From contig NZ_BMRO01000009.1 of NCBI RefSeq assembly GCF_014648675.1, positions 94,067-158,066 of the forward strand: a stretch of DNA of 64,000 nucleotides. Reading direction: 5' to 3'. Positions 32,421 through 40,418 of the stretch are shown piece by piece. The stretch is from Actinomadura livida. GTDB taxonomy: Bacteria; Actinomycetota; Actinomycetes; Streptosporangiales; Streptosporangiaceae. Positions within the stretch are counted from its first letter, which is position 1; every line of letters begins with the position of its first letter. The notes under the pieces were generated by a model. That model was not told the DNA's origin. It saw only the letters and a list, made by a program, of their open reading frames with translations, and did not search any database. Both the position numbers and the translations under genes were made by a program.

Positions 32421-33446
32421 ATGTCAGCCGAGGTGCCCGAAAGCCCGCTGGCCGTATCGATGGTCGGCCTGCTCACCGGCGGCTGGGTCGCCCAGGCGGT
32501 GAGCGTGGCCGCCCGCCTGAAGATCGCCGACCACCTCGCCCGCGGCCCCCGCTCCGCCGCCGACATCGCCGCCGCGGTGGGGGCGGACGCACCTACCTTG
32601 CACCGCCTGCTCCGTGCCCTCTCCGACGTCGGCGTCGTCCAGGAGCGTGAGGACGGCCTCTTCAGCGGGACCGCTCTCGGGGACCTCCTGCGCAGCGACA
32701 TCCCCTCCCTGCGCGGCTATGCCCTGCTGACCGGCGCGTCCTTCCACCGGGACGCCTGGAGTGCCCTGGAGCACAGCGTCCGCACCGGCGAGTCGGCGTT
32801 CACGCACGTCCACGGCCAGGAGGTCTTCGACCACCTGCGCGACAACCCCGCCGACGGCGACGTCCTGGACGCGGCGATGATCGCCCTCTCCGGCGCGTTC
32901 ATCGCCCCGGTGGTCGCCGCCTGCGGCTTCCCTTCCGGCCACACGATCGTGGACGTGGGCGGCGGCCACGGCGTCGTCCTCGCCGAGATCCTCGCCGCCA
33001 ACCCCGGCACCCGGGGCATCCTGTACGACCTGCCGGAGGTCGTCGCCGACGCCGCGGGCGGTCCCCTTCGTGAGGCCCTCGCCGAAGACCGCTGCCAGAT
33101 GATCGGGGGTAGTTTCTTCGATTCCGTGCCGCCCGACTGCGACAGTTACGTCCTCAGCCACATCGTTCACGACTGGGACGACGACCGGGCCGCCCAGATC
33201 CTCACCAGCTGCCGCCGGGCCATGAGGCCCGACAGCCGTGTCCTCGTCGCCGAGGGCATCCTCCGCGAGGGCCCGGCCGCGTCTCGTATCAAGTGGCTGG
33301 ACCTGGAAATGCTCGTGATGACCCGTGGGGGCCTGCAACGTACCCAGTCCGCGTACGAGGCCCTCTTCGGGCGCGCCGGCCTCCGCTTCACGGGTATCCC
33401 CGCCCACAGCCCGACCTTCACCGTCCTGGAAGCGCGCCCGGCCTAA
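32421..33446 (+). CDS. SAM-dependent O-methyltransferase (PF00891 type)
   Basis: A 341-residue small-molecule O-methyltransferase. The N-terminal dimerisation winged helix (residues 1-100; VSVAARLKIADHLARGPRS, LHRLLRALSDVGVV) is followed by the catalytic domain with VDVGGGHGVVLAEIL (SAM loop), DLPEVV, and LSHIVHDWDDDRAAQIL, where the HDW histidine is the usual catalytic base. ATG at 32421 has ribosome site GGGAGGTG. Such enzymes typically tailor aromatic natural products, but no biosynthetic cluster adjoins. It ends overlapping the convergent cyclase-like gene by 4 bp. Confidence 0.9.
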   Translation: MSAEVPESPLAVSMVGLLTGGWVAQAVSVAARLKIADHLARGPRSAADIAAAVGADAPTLHRLLRALSDVGVVQEREDGLFSGTALGDLLRSDIPSLRGYALLTGASFHRDAWSALEHSVRTGESAFTHVHGQEVFDHLRDNPADGDVLDAAMIALSGAFIAPVVAACGFPSGHTIVDVGGGHGVVLAEILAANPGTRGILYDLPEVVADAAGGPLREALAEDRCQMIGGSFFDSVPPDCDSYVLSHIVHDWDDDRAAQILTSCRRAMRPDSRVLVAEGILREGPAASRIKWLDLEMLVMTRGGLQRTQSAYEALFGRAGLRFTGIPAHSPTFTVLEARPA

Positions 33447-34081
33447 GCGACGTGGTCCCGCAGCGCCGTCGTGAGTTGCAGGACGGACGGCACATGGACA
33501 TAGCCCTGACGGCGCCGCCCACCGACGGAGACCTTCAGGTCCGGGTGGTAGGTGGTGGGGCAAATGCCTTCGTAACCGTGCCTGACGATCCCCCAGTAGA
33601 TGTCCTCGGACACTACGAGCACCAAGGGAGACGGCGTGTTCCGCAGGCACTGCTTCAACTTCGGTGCGTCGAGCAGCCGGCACGCCAGGTCGACCGCCTC
33701 CCCGAAGCACCCCTTGCCGTCCCGGTGGACCTCTCCGGCGTGCACGGCGGCCCGGAGCCGCAGCCCGAGGCGAGGCAGTTCGGCGACCGGAAGGTCCGCG
33801 TTGTACCCGGCGAGCTGCTGCGCGAGCTTCGGGACGAGCCGGGACAGCAGCAGTGTCTTGGGCAGCTCGTCCACCGGGTGCAGCAGGACGAGCACTCCGT
33901 CGCCCCGGTCCTCGAACGGATCGCACCAGCCGCCGTCTATCCCGGTGTAGTCCATGGCCCGGCCGAGCATGTCGTAGACCTGCGAACGCAGTTCCTGCCT
34001 GATCGGATTCGTCCGCACGGCCGCCGTCGACCCCTCGATGTCGATGACAAGGATGCTCCTGTGCACTGGCTGACTGCTCAC
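33443..34081 (-). CDS. Class III nucleotidyl cyclase-like protein
   Basis: A 212-residue protein with a single catalytic-domain fold related to adenylate/guanylate cyclases. The first metal-site Asp is in ILVIDIEGSTAA, the second in FEDRGDGVLVLL, and the dimer region RLRAAVHAGEV is visible. The substrate-defining lysine and the C-terminal Asn-Arg motif are not clear, so activity is uncertain. GTG at 34081 was chosen, directly before the domain; a GTG at 34123 is an alternative. It is divergent from an XRE-DUF5753 gene. A relic of the 5' end of a second copy lies at 35712-35755. Confidence 0.72.
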   Translation of the reverse strand: MSSQPVHRSILVIDIEGSTAAVRTNPIRQELRSQVYDMLGRAMDYTGIDGGWCDPFEDRGDGVLVLLHPVDELPKTLLLSRLVPKLAQQLAGYNADLPVAELPRLGLRLRAAVHAGEVHRDGKGCFGEAVDLACRLLDAPKLKQCLRNTPSPLVLVVSEDIYWGIVRHGYEGICPTTYHPDLKVSVGGRRRQGYVHVPSVLQLTTALRDHVA

Positions 34082-34539
34082 CGGAGCGACCCCCAATCTC
34101 GCCTTTCCGCCGGCATGCCCCACCGATGGGCAGGGCCTCGGAGCACGGCCACGAAGGAATCGTGGCCCTGGATGTGGCCCGGCGAGCCGCCGTCGCCTCG
34201 CGAGCCGTGCTGACGTTCCGGATGCGGGGTCTCCGAACCGCGTCGACTGTGTCGGTGTAATTGACCACTCTTGGAGCGTTATGGCCAGTTTGCGTAGTTA
34301 GTGAAGATCTTGCAAGATGCACAGCCAGATGCACACGAAGGGGAATGGCTATGTGGCGGTGAGGCCAGTATGCTGACCGTATAATCCCACCTAGTCGACT
34401 TATCGGGTTGTACCTGCAGGTGGCGACCCCGGGTGTTGCCTAGTCTGGTTACCGCAGGATGTCGTAGGATGTCCGTGCAACTTGCAGAGCAAGACGCCTC
34501 GAAATCTTGCTCACGGCGGAGGGCGGCCTTGGAGGCATC
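34082..34539. promoter_or_regulatory. Divergent regulatory region of cyclase-like and XRE genes
   Basis: 458 bp without a gene. It contains the half-motif TGCGTAGTTA (34291-34300), the 12-bp palindrome ATCTTGCAAGAT (34307-34318), a direct repeat AGGATGTC (about 34457 and 34467), and CAACTTGCA (34478-34486). The last motif recurs twice before the second XRE gene. Confidence 0.5.
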
Positions 34540-35454
34540 ATGGCGGCAACTCCGACGGCCCGGCAGCGCCGTCTCGGGAAAGAGCTGCACCGGCTCAGGG
34601 AAGACTTCGACGCCACGGCCGAGGAGATAGCCAACCGCCTGGGCTGGTCCCAGGCCAAGCTCAGCCGGATCGAGAACGCCCGGATCGGCGTCCGGGTCTC
34701 CGACGTGCGCCTGTTGCTTGAGTTGTACGAAGTAGACGAGGGGCGCAAGGGGGAGATCCTCGCCTTGGCCGAGGCCGCGACCCGGCGCGGGTGGTGGCAC
34801 CGGTACCAGCAGGTGCTGCCGGAGCAGTTCGCCAAGTTCGTTGCTTTGGAGGCCGAGGCGAGCTCTGCGTTGGCCTATGCGACGTACACCGTCCCCGGCC
34901 TTCTCCAGGACGAAGAGTATGCCAGGCGCACGCTGGAAAGCGCCCGCGCCGTCACGGTCGACACGCAACGTGACATCTCCACCCGCGTCGAGGTGCGGAT
35001 GCGCCGGCAGGAACTGCTTCTCCGAAAGGAGAACCCGCTCAAGTTCGACGTTATCATCGACGAATCCGTACTGCTGCGTACGATCGGCAACCGCGACGTA
35101 ATGCGGCGGCAGATGCTAAAGCTGCTGTCACTCGCCGAACTACCCGAGATCACGATCCGGGTGTTGCCCTTGGGTGTTCATCGGGAGCCCATCGTGGGCG
35201 AGGCGTTCATCCTTCTGAAGTTTCGTTCCACCGAGGACGATGCGGAATCAGCTGTCGCTGAGGATGAAGAGGATGTCAACTTCTCCGATGTCGTCTATAT
35301 CGACAATTCGTGGATGACGGCGGCTGAATTCCTGGACGAATCCCTGACAGAGCGGTATCACCGTTCGTGGGAAGCGCTCAGGTCCGTGGCACTGTCGCCC
35401 GACGACTCTGTACAGCGCATCTACCAGATCGAACGGGAGCGGTGGTCCCCGTGA
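34540..35454 (+). CDS. XRE-family regulator with DUF5753 domain (copy 1)
   Basis: A 304-residue protein. The HTH is at residues 8-70 (LGKELHRLREDFDATAEEIA, then GWSQAKLSRIENARIGV), with VSDVRLLLELYEVDE. The DUF5753 domain is at about 90-290 (WWHRYQQVLPEQFAKFVALE, YTVPGLLQDEEYAR, VRMRRQELLLR, DESVLLRTIG). These regulators act with DUF397 and HATPase partners in development and metabolism. ATG at 34540 has ribosome site GGAGG. A central HTH segment is nearly identical at DNA level to copy 2 at 36211. Confidence 0.9.
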   Translation: MAATPTARQRRLGKELHRLREDFDATAEEIANRLGWSQAKLSRIENARIGVRVSDVRLLLELYEVDEGRKGEILALAEAATRRGWWHRYQQVLPEQFAKFVALEAEASSALAYATYTVPGLLQDEEYARRTLESARAVTVDTQRDISTRVEVRMRRQELLLRKENPLKFDVIIDESVLLRTIGNRDVMRRQMLKLLSLAELPEITIRVLPLGVHREPIVGEAFILLKFRSTEDDAESAVAEDEEDVNFSDVVYIDNSWMTAAEFLDESLTERYHRSWEALRSVALSPDDSVQRIYQIERERWSP

Positions 35455-35711
35455 CGCCAGACGTTATCCGCTAGTGTCATGCGCCTGACGTTTGGACGCA
35501 GAGCGTGCGAAGATGTAAAGATCTATTCGGCGATTTTGGTTTACAGGAACTGCATGGGTTGTTACTTCAGTATCGGACCCAGTGACGCAAGTCGGCCGCC
35601 AGCGCTTGCACGCTACTGCGGGCATTGCGGTCTTTACATCAAGCAAGCGGTAGATCTGCGACCGATGTTCTTGCCTGATCGGACATGCGTCCGCGGGCCT
35701 TTTGTCACCTA

Positions 35712-35755
35712 CTCGATGTCAACGGTAAGGATGCTCCTGTGCACTGATTGACAAC
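35712..35755 (-). pseudogene. 5' relic of a second cyclase-like gene
   Basis: Positions 35712-35746 align with 34034-34068, the first codons of the intact cyclase-like gene, without a gap: 29 of 35 bases match, including an uninterrupted 20-base block. The downstream frame is closed by a stop two codons later and the rest of the gene is missing. It sits divergent to the second XRE gene, exactly as the intact gene sits divergent to the first. Confidence 0.75.
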
Positions 35756-36139
35756 GCATCCGAGTGGCCCCGATCCCGCACCGCCGGACCCGCTGGTATT
35801 CCTATATTCGTGTGACTAGGACGACAATTGCTAGGACGATAAGCGGCGCGAATGCATCATAAATGCCTTCCTGGCGAGGTATGAGCCCTCGACACCTAGG
35901 TGTGCGAATATCACCCGAGTGCAGGAACCGGATGGTATTCCACGAATGCCGATCTCCACGGAAGGGGCTAGATATAGTCTTCACATGCCTGCGGGTCATG
36001 CAAGCTGCAGACTCATCTGCAGTGCACTGAAATCGTCTTTGTGTCCGAAGGGATAGTTGGTTCGTTCCACGGCAGGCAGGATGATTCCAATAAGAGGAAA
36101 GTGACTCGAACAGATCTAGTGTGCTAAGTGGCAGAGGTT

Positions 36140-36160
36140 CAACTTGCACTGCAACTTGCA
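36140..36160. promoter_or_regulatory. Repeated CAACTTGCA motif before XRE copy 2
   Basis: Two CAACTTGCA copies (36140-36148 and 36152-36160) with a 12-bp period lie 50-70 bp upstream of the GTG. The same 9-mer is 54 bp upstream of XRE copy 1 (34478-34486). It is a likely autoregulatory operator. Confidence 0.55.
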
Positions 36161-36210
36161 TCAACGGAAATGTTGGTTCGGGATGGTTAAAGTGATCCGC
36201 TGGAGGCAAG

Positions 36211-37083
36211 GTGGCGATAGCGCCGACAGTTCGACGACGCCGGCTCGGGATCGAGCTCAACCGTCTAAGGGAGCGACTCGGGCCAACGGTCGAGGAGGTT
36301 GCGGCGCGACTGGACTGGTCGCCGTCCAAGCTCAGCCGGATCGAGAACGCCCGCATTGGCGTCCGAGTCTCCGACGTGCGCCTGTTGCTGGAGCTTTACA
36401 AGGTGGACGAAGCGCACCTGGGTGAAGTCCTCGCTCTCGCCCAGGCCGCGATGCAGCCGGGATGGTGGGCGAATTATCGCGACATACTACCCGGAAATTT
36501 CGGCACGTACGTTGCTTTGGAGGATGAGGCGCTTCTTGCGCTGACATTTACGGCATACGCCGTGCCAGGGCTGCTTCAATGTGAGGAGTACGCCCACCGT
36601 GTATTGGAGAGTGGTCGGGTGATCGCCATATCCACTCCGCGTGAGGTTGCGCGTCGGCTGGAGTTGCGCATGCGCCGCCAGGAGTTGCTGCACCGAGAGA
36701 AGCCGCTGACTCTCTCCGCTGTGATCGACGAGTCCGTTCTATTGAGGATGGTAGGTGATCCCGACGTCATGCGCCAGCAGATGCGCACTCTGCTCGACTT
36801 TGCCGTCCTCCCGAACGTTCAGATTTATATACTTCCGTTGAAGGTTCACAGAGAGCCAATATTGTCAGAGACTTTTACGCTGCTTAAGTTTGAGCCAGCC
36901 TACCGTGTGCCCTTTCCTGACATTGTATACATCGACAATGTCTCAACTATGGCAGACCTGCAAGACGATGAAGTCACTCACACGTATCGGATGTGCTGGG
37001 AGTCGCTAAAAAGTATTTCGCTGACGGCGGACGAGTCCATGGTTCACATCTCCAGGATGGCTGATGAGTGGGGACGTCGCTAA
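36211..37083 (+). CDS. XRE-family regulator with DUF5753 domain (copy 2)
   Basis: A 290-residue paralogue of the gene at 34540. The HTH (LGIELNRLRERLGPTVEEVA, DWSPSKLSRIENARIGVRV) is followed by DUF5753 (WWANYRDILPGNFGTYVALE, YAVPGLLQCEEYAHRVLE, LRMRRQELLHR, DESVLLRMVG). A GTG start has a GGAGGCAAG ribosome site. About 60 bp of the HTH region differ by only a few bases from copy 1, while the rest is much more divergent. This suggests duplication with later gene conversion or strong constraint. No DUF397 gene follows. Confidence 0.9.
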   Translation: MAIAPTVRRRRLGIELNRLRERLGPTVEEVAARLDWSPSKLSRIENARIGVRVSDVRLLLELYKVDEAHLGEVLALAQAAMQPGWWANYRDILPGNFGTYVALEDEALLALTFTAYAVPGLLQCEEYAHRVLESGRVIAISTPREVARRLELRMRRQELLHREKPLTLSAVIDESVLLRMVGDPDVMRQQMRTLLDFAVLPNVQIYILPLKVHREPILSETFTLLKFEPAYRVPFPDIVYIDNVSTMADLQDDEVTHTYRMCWESLKSISLTADESMVHISRMADEWGRR

Positions 37084-37288
37084 CAGTCTAAGGAGTGCTG
37101 GAAACGTTAAGGGTGCATGGAGGTTTCTTGCGATCGCCTTGAGTTTTTTCCTTTCGCAGCGGTAGATAGTTGTCGTCCACAAATCGTCGGCGAGCAGCCA
37201 TGCATGGACATGGAGGTGGATGAGCGCGGGTGTGCAGTCGAAGAGTCCATCGCAATCCGCCGTGGTGGCGCGCGCACGGGCCGCATGG
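37084..37288. other. Intergenic, nothing recognised
   Basis: About 200 bp between XRE copy 2 and the MBL relic. No gene, repeat or strong hairpin was seen. Confidence 0.4.
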
Positions 37289-37490
37289 AAAGTGGGGCGG
37301 GTGCTCGCCGGGCTGAACTACATCGATCCGCCGGTCGTCCTCAGCGCTCATCTGCCGCCGGTGCATCACAGGACCGAGACGCTGCTCGATTCGCTCGCGC
37401 AGGCTCAGACGGGGGTGAACGACGCCGACCCGGACCGGGTGGCGTCCCAGAGGATGCTCGGTGAGGTCCTTGCCCGCGCCGGTTCTGGTG
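37289..37490 (+). pseudogene. 3' fragment of an MBL-fold gene (duplicate of the neighbour)
   Basis: The frame encodes IDPPVVLSAHLPPVHHRTET and LLDSLAQAQ, ending near QRMLGEVL. This matches the last 60 residues of the intact MBL protein downstream (LDPPVVLGSHLPSAHHKTET, LLDTLASAQ, RRMLHEL). Nothing of the first 200 residues is present upstream. It is therefore a decayed 3' duplicate about 400 bp before the start of the intact copy. Confidence 0.8.
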
Positions 37491-37897
37491 GAGCGTCCGG
37501 CGAGCCAGCGGCCCACCGCGAGCTGCGCCACCGATCCGCCGACCCGCAGTACGGCCAGTTCGACGGACACGGCACCCCCAATTCACCGGGAGCGGCCATT
37601 ATCGCGGAAAATCCCCGTGCACGCTCAAGTTGCAACTATCTACCGTTTTCCGGAACGCCCGAAAAGGATGGACCCGGCCGACGCCATTTCACGCTCTGTC
37701 GGCTCTGAAGCGCGGTCTCCGTACCTGGGAAGCTGGTCGTGGTCGGTGCGGAGCAGCGTCGCCACCAGCAGGACAGGTGTCGACAGGCCGCCACCTGGAG
37801 CCGGTACCGGCGATCCTTTGCGAGTGTTTGGGGTGTACCTGGCGGTGTGCCGGTGCGGGGCGGGCATGTGTCACTGAATCGGAGATTGGGGCACATT
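37491..37897. other. Intergenic stretch before the MBL gene
   Basis: About 400 bp without a convincing gene. It contains AAGTTGCAACT (37627-37637), a variant of the CAACTTGCA motif. The remaining open frames are antisense or low-complexity. Confidence 0.4.
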
Positions 37898-38698
37898 ATG
37901 TACATTTCACGTCCTGCCTCGGATGTCGTCGCGTTGACGGACGCCGTTCCGGTTCCAGGGATCGGGTTCCTGCCCGTCAACGCCTACGTCCTCTACGCCA
38001 GGGAGCCGGTGCTCATCGATACGGGTCTGGGGGCGTCGAGTCCGGAGTTCCTGGAGGAGTTGTGGTCGCTGGTCGAGCCCTCCGACCTGCGGTGGGTCTA
38101 CCTGACCGATCCCGACCACGCCGAGAGCGCCCTGGAGGTCCTCGATGCCGCGCCGGACGCGCTGCTGGTGACGACGTACCTCGGCATGATGTTGCTGTCG
38201 ATCGAGAAGCGGATCCCCGCCGAGCGGGTGTTCCTGCTCAATCCCGGCGAATGGCTGGACGTGGGTGACCGGCGGCTCGGCGCGTTCCGGCTTCCCGTCC
38301 ACCATGGCCCGGCGGCGACGGGGCTCCTCGATGACCTCACCGGTACGTACTTCAGCTCCGACTGCTTCGGGGCGCCCATGACGACGGGCGATCTTGTGCA
38401 GAGCGACGACATCGGGGCGGTTCCCTCCTCCGATCTCGTGGCCGGCCAGCGCCTCTGGGCGGCGGTGGACTGCCCGGGGCTCATCTACGTTGACCGGGAC
38501 GAGTTCCTCACCCGGCTGGCATTGCTGGGGAGTCTCGACCCGCCCGTGGTTCTCGGCTCCCACCTGCCCTCCGCGCACCACAAGACCGAAACTCTTCTCG
38601 ACACCCTTGCCAGTGCTCAGGAGGCGCCGTCGTACGCCGCCCCCGATCAAGCGACGGTCCGCAGGATGCTGCACGAACTGGAACCCACCCACGCCTGA
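37898..38698 (+). CDS. MBL-fold protein with a degenerate metal motif
   Basis: A 266-residue metallo-beta-lactamase-fold protein of the flavodiiron/ROO-like kind. It has VPGIGFLPVNAYVLY, VLIDTGLG, the metal loop region VYLTDPDHAESALEVL, LNPGEWLDVGDRRLGAF, TGTYFSSDCFGAP and VVLGSHLPSAHH. The usual HxHxDH motif (THTDFDH in relatives that I recall) is shortened to TDPDH, so the first His pair is lost; the DH and the Asp in SSDCFG remain. It may be a non-catalytic sensor or may bind one metal. The ATG at 37898 lacks a strong ribosome site. Confidence 0.8.
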   Translation: MYISRPASDVVALTDAVPVPGIGFLPVNAYVLYAREPVLIDTGLGASSPEFLEELWSLVEPSDLRWVYLTDPDHAESALEVLDAAPDALLVTTYLGMMLLSIEKRIPAERVFLLNPGEWLDVGDRRLGAFRLPVHHGPAATGLLDDLTGTYFSSDCFGAPMTTGDLVQSDDIGAVPSSDLVAGQRLWAAVDCPGLIYVDRDEFLTRLALLGSLDPPVVLGSHLPSAHHKTETLLDTLASAQEAPSYAAPDQATVRRMLHELEPTHA

Positions 38699-38705
38699 GC
38701 CCCGC

Positions 38706-39101
38706 TCACCCGAGGTCGATCTCGAACCACACGGCATGGCCCTTATCCAGCCGGGCCGCGCCCCAGTCGGTGGACAGGAAGGCCACGATCCGCAGGCCCC
38801 GGCCGCAGACGTCCATCTCGTCCACCGTGGACAGATGCGGCACGGTCTCGGTGTCGCCGTCATCGATGACCTCGATGCGGACGATCTTCTCCGAGTGGCT
38901 CACCTCCACGCGGACCTGCCCATCCCGCCCGGACTCGGTGTGCCGGACGGCATTGGTGATCAGCTCGCTCATGCACAGCGCGGCGTCGTCGAACGCCGGG
39001 TGCTCGCCCAGCACGTCCCGCAGCCACCGCCGCGCGTGCCCGGCCGCCCGGTCCATCCCCGGCAGCAGGAACGCATCGAATTTCAGGGTCGGCACCGTCA
39101 C
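38706..39101 (-). CDS. ATP-binding (RsbW-like HATPase_c_2) regulatory protein
   Basis: A 131-residue stand-alone anti-sigma/serine-kinase-type ATPase domain. N box is LCMSELITNAVRHTES, with VIDDGDTETVP and CGRGLRIVAFLS following. The GTG at 39101 has an AAGGAG ribosome site at 7-nt spacing. It is divergent from an XRE-DUF5753/DUF397 operon: the three together form the classical actinomycete regulatory triad (as near abaA/whiJ-type loci). It probably phosphorylates or sequesters a partner of the XRE protein. Confidence 0.88.
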   Translation of the reverse strand: MTVPTLKFDAFLLPGMDRAAGHARRWLRDVLGEHPAFDDAALCMSELITNAVRHTESGRDGQVRVEVSHSEKIVRIEVIDDGDTETVPHLSTVDEMDVCGRGLRIVAFLSTDWGAARLDKGHAVWFEIDLG

Positions 39102-39258
39102 TACTCCACTCCTTCCGGATCCTCGTGTCCGAAAAGAATGGGCAGGACGCGCTGGTCCGAGCGATGCGTTCGTCTCCCTCGTCCCGAGGTCCCCGGGCAC
39201 GATGGCCCGAGTCACTTTTGACTGAGTCACCGTGTCCAACCAGGCGAACATGCCCCAT

Positions 39259-39272
39259 GACTACGCATAGTC
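39259..39272. promoter_or_regulatory. Palindrome GACTACGCATAGTC before XRE copy 3
   Basis: A perfect-arm 14-bp dyad (GACTA-CGCA-TAGTC) lies 17 bp before the start codon. Its core ACTACGCATAGT is the exact reverse complement of ACTATGCGTAGT at 32371-32382. It is a likely binding site of the XRE protein. Confidence 0.6.
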
Positions 39273-39288
39273 AGGTAATGATTACGCC

Positions 39289-40137
39289 ATGGACAACCCG
39301 CAGCGTCCGACCATGCGAAGCCGCAAGCTCGGCGCGATGCTGCGCGAGCTGCGGGAGAGCCGCGACCTCAACCTCCAGAAGGCCGCGCGCCTGCTGAACC
39401 GCACGCCGTCCTCCCTGAGCAAGCTGGAGACCGGCAAACGCGGCATCCGCCGCCCGGCCCTGGAGCACATGCTCGACCGCTACGAACTCACCGACCCGGT
39501 CCAGCGCCAGGCCCTCTTCGATCTCGCCCGCCACGCCACAGAGAAGGGCTGGTGGCACCGCTACGAAGGGAAGATTTCACCCTCGATGCTCGACTACATC
39601 TCCTTGGAGGCCGAGGCCACGTCGATCAACAGCTTCCAACTCCACCTCGTCCCCGGACTTCTGCAAACCGAGGACTATGTGCGGGCGAACATGGTGACCG
39701 GCGTATCCCAGGGCAGGAAGTTGGATGTTGACGGTTTGGTCGAGATTCGGATGCGTCGCCAGCAAGTTCTCTTGGGGGAGAACCCGCCACTTCTCTGGGC
39801 CATAGTGAGCGAGGCCGCGCTCCGCCAGCAGTTCGGTGGTGCGGACGTGATGAGAGCGCAGCTTAGTAGGTTGATCGAACTCTCGGTGCTCCCGAATGTG
39901 ACCTTCCAAGTGCTCCCGTTCTCAGCGGGCGCCCACCCGGGTCTAAACGGATCCTTCACCGCGTTGACGACCAAGGAGCTCTCGGTGGTTCTGGTTGAGA
40001 ACTTGACTAGCGGTTGGTACCTGGAGCATGCGGACGACATCCGCCGTCACAGCGTGGTCTTCGACCATCTCCGAGCCCTCGCGCTATCACCGGACGATTC
40101 CCGATCACTGATCGAACAGCTAGTGTCAGAGTCATGA
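39289..40137 (+). CDS. XRE-family regulator with DUF5753 domain (copy 3)
   Basis: A 282-residue protein. The HTH is at residues 12-70 (LGAMLRELRESRDLNLQKAA, LNRTPSSLSKLETGKRGIRR). DUF5753 is at about 85-275 (GWWHRYEGKISPSMLDYISL, LVPGLLQTEDYVRANMV, IRMRRQQVLLGENPP, LPFSAGAHPGLNGSF). It is more distant from copies 1 and 2 than they are from each other. The stop overlaps the DUF397 start (ATGA), so the two are coupled. With the divergent HATPase it makes the full triad. Confidence 0.9.
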   Translation: MDNPQRPTMRSRKLGAMLRELRESRDLNLQKAARLLNRTPSSLSKLETGKRGIRRPALEHMLDRYELTDPVQRQALFDLARHATEKGWWHRYEGKISPSMLDYISLEAEATSINSFQLHLVPGLLQTEDYVRANMVTGVSQGRKLDVDGLVEIRMRRQQVLLGENPPLLWAIVSEAALRQQFGGADVMRAQLSRLIELSVLPNVTFQVLPFSAGAHPGLNGSFTALTTKELSVVLVENLTSGWYLEHADDIRRHSVVFDHLRALALSPDDSRSLIEQLVSES

Positions 40138-40409
40138 CCAGTCGGCAGCTCGTCTTTTCTGCATGGCGCAAGAGCAGTCACAGCGGGAATGAAGGACAGG
40201 AGTGCGTGGAGGTCTCCGCGATCTGGCGCAGGAGCAGCTACAGCGGCAGTGAAGGGCAGATGTGCGTGGAGGTGGCCGCGCCGATGGATCAAGGGGTGGC
40301 GCTGCGCGACTCCAAGGACGTCAATGGGCCGATGCTCTCCGTCGCGCCGACCGTGTGGGCGTCCCTCCTCGCCGACATCAAGGCGGGCTCGCTCGACCTC
40401 ACCCGCTGA
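40134..40409 (+). CDS. DUF397 protein with a tandemly duplicated signature
   Basis: A 91-residue protein. The DUF397 opening motif occurs twice in succession: WRKSSHSGNEGQECVEVSA and then WRRSSYSGSEGQMCVEVAA. After that the normal rest follows (GVALRDSKDVNGPML, WASLLADIKAG). The DNA of the two units is similar over about 57 bp, showing an in-frame duplication of the first strand-loop unit. Translationally coupled to XRE copy 3. Function follows the XRE partner. Confidence 0.85.
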   Translation: MTSRQLVFSAWRKSSHSGNEGQECVEVSAIWRRSSYSGSEGQMCVEVAAPMDQGVALRDSKDVNGPMLSVAPTVWASLLADIKAGSLDLTR

Positions 40410-40418
40410 CGTCGGAGG

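Larger units (their letters stand above)
35455..36210. other. AT-richer intergenic stretch with gene relic and operator-like repeats
   Basis: 756 bp without an intact gene and clearly lower in GC than its surroundings. It holds an inverted pair AGATGTAAAG(A) at 35511-35521 and TCTTTACATC at 35631-35640 that brackets about 110 bp, possibly the ends of a small element. The cyclase relic (35712-35755) and the CAACTTGCA repeats (36140-36160) also lie here. The 90-codon open frame at 35479-35751 has no homology or ribosome site that I can defend. Confidence 0.5.

Noticed and set aside
35479..35751. A 90-codon open frame in the AT-rich spacer
   Set aside because: No ribosome site or recognisable domain; it overlaps the cyclase relic on the other strand.
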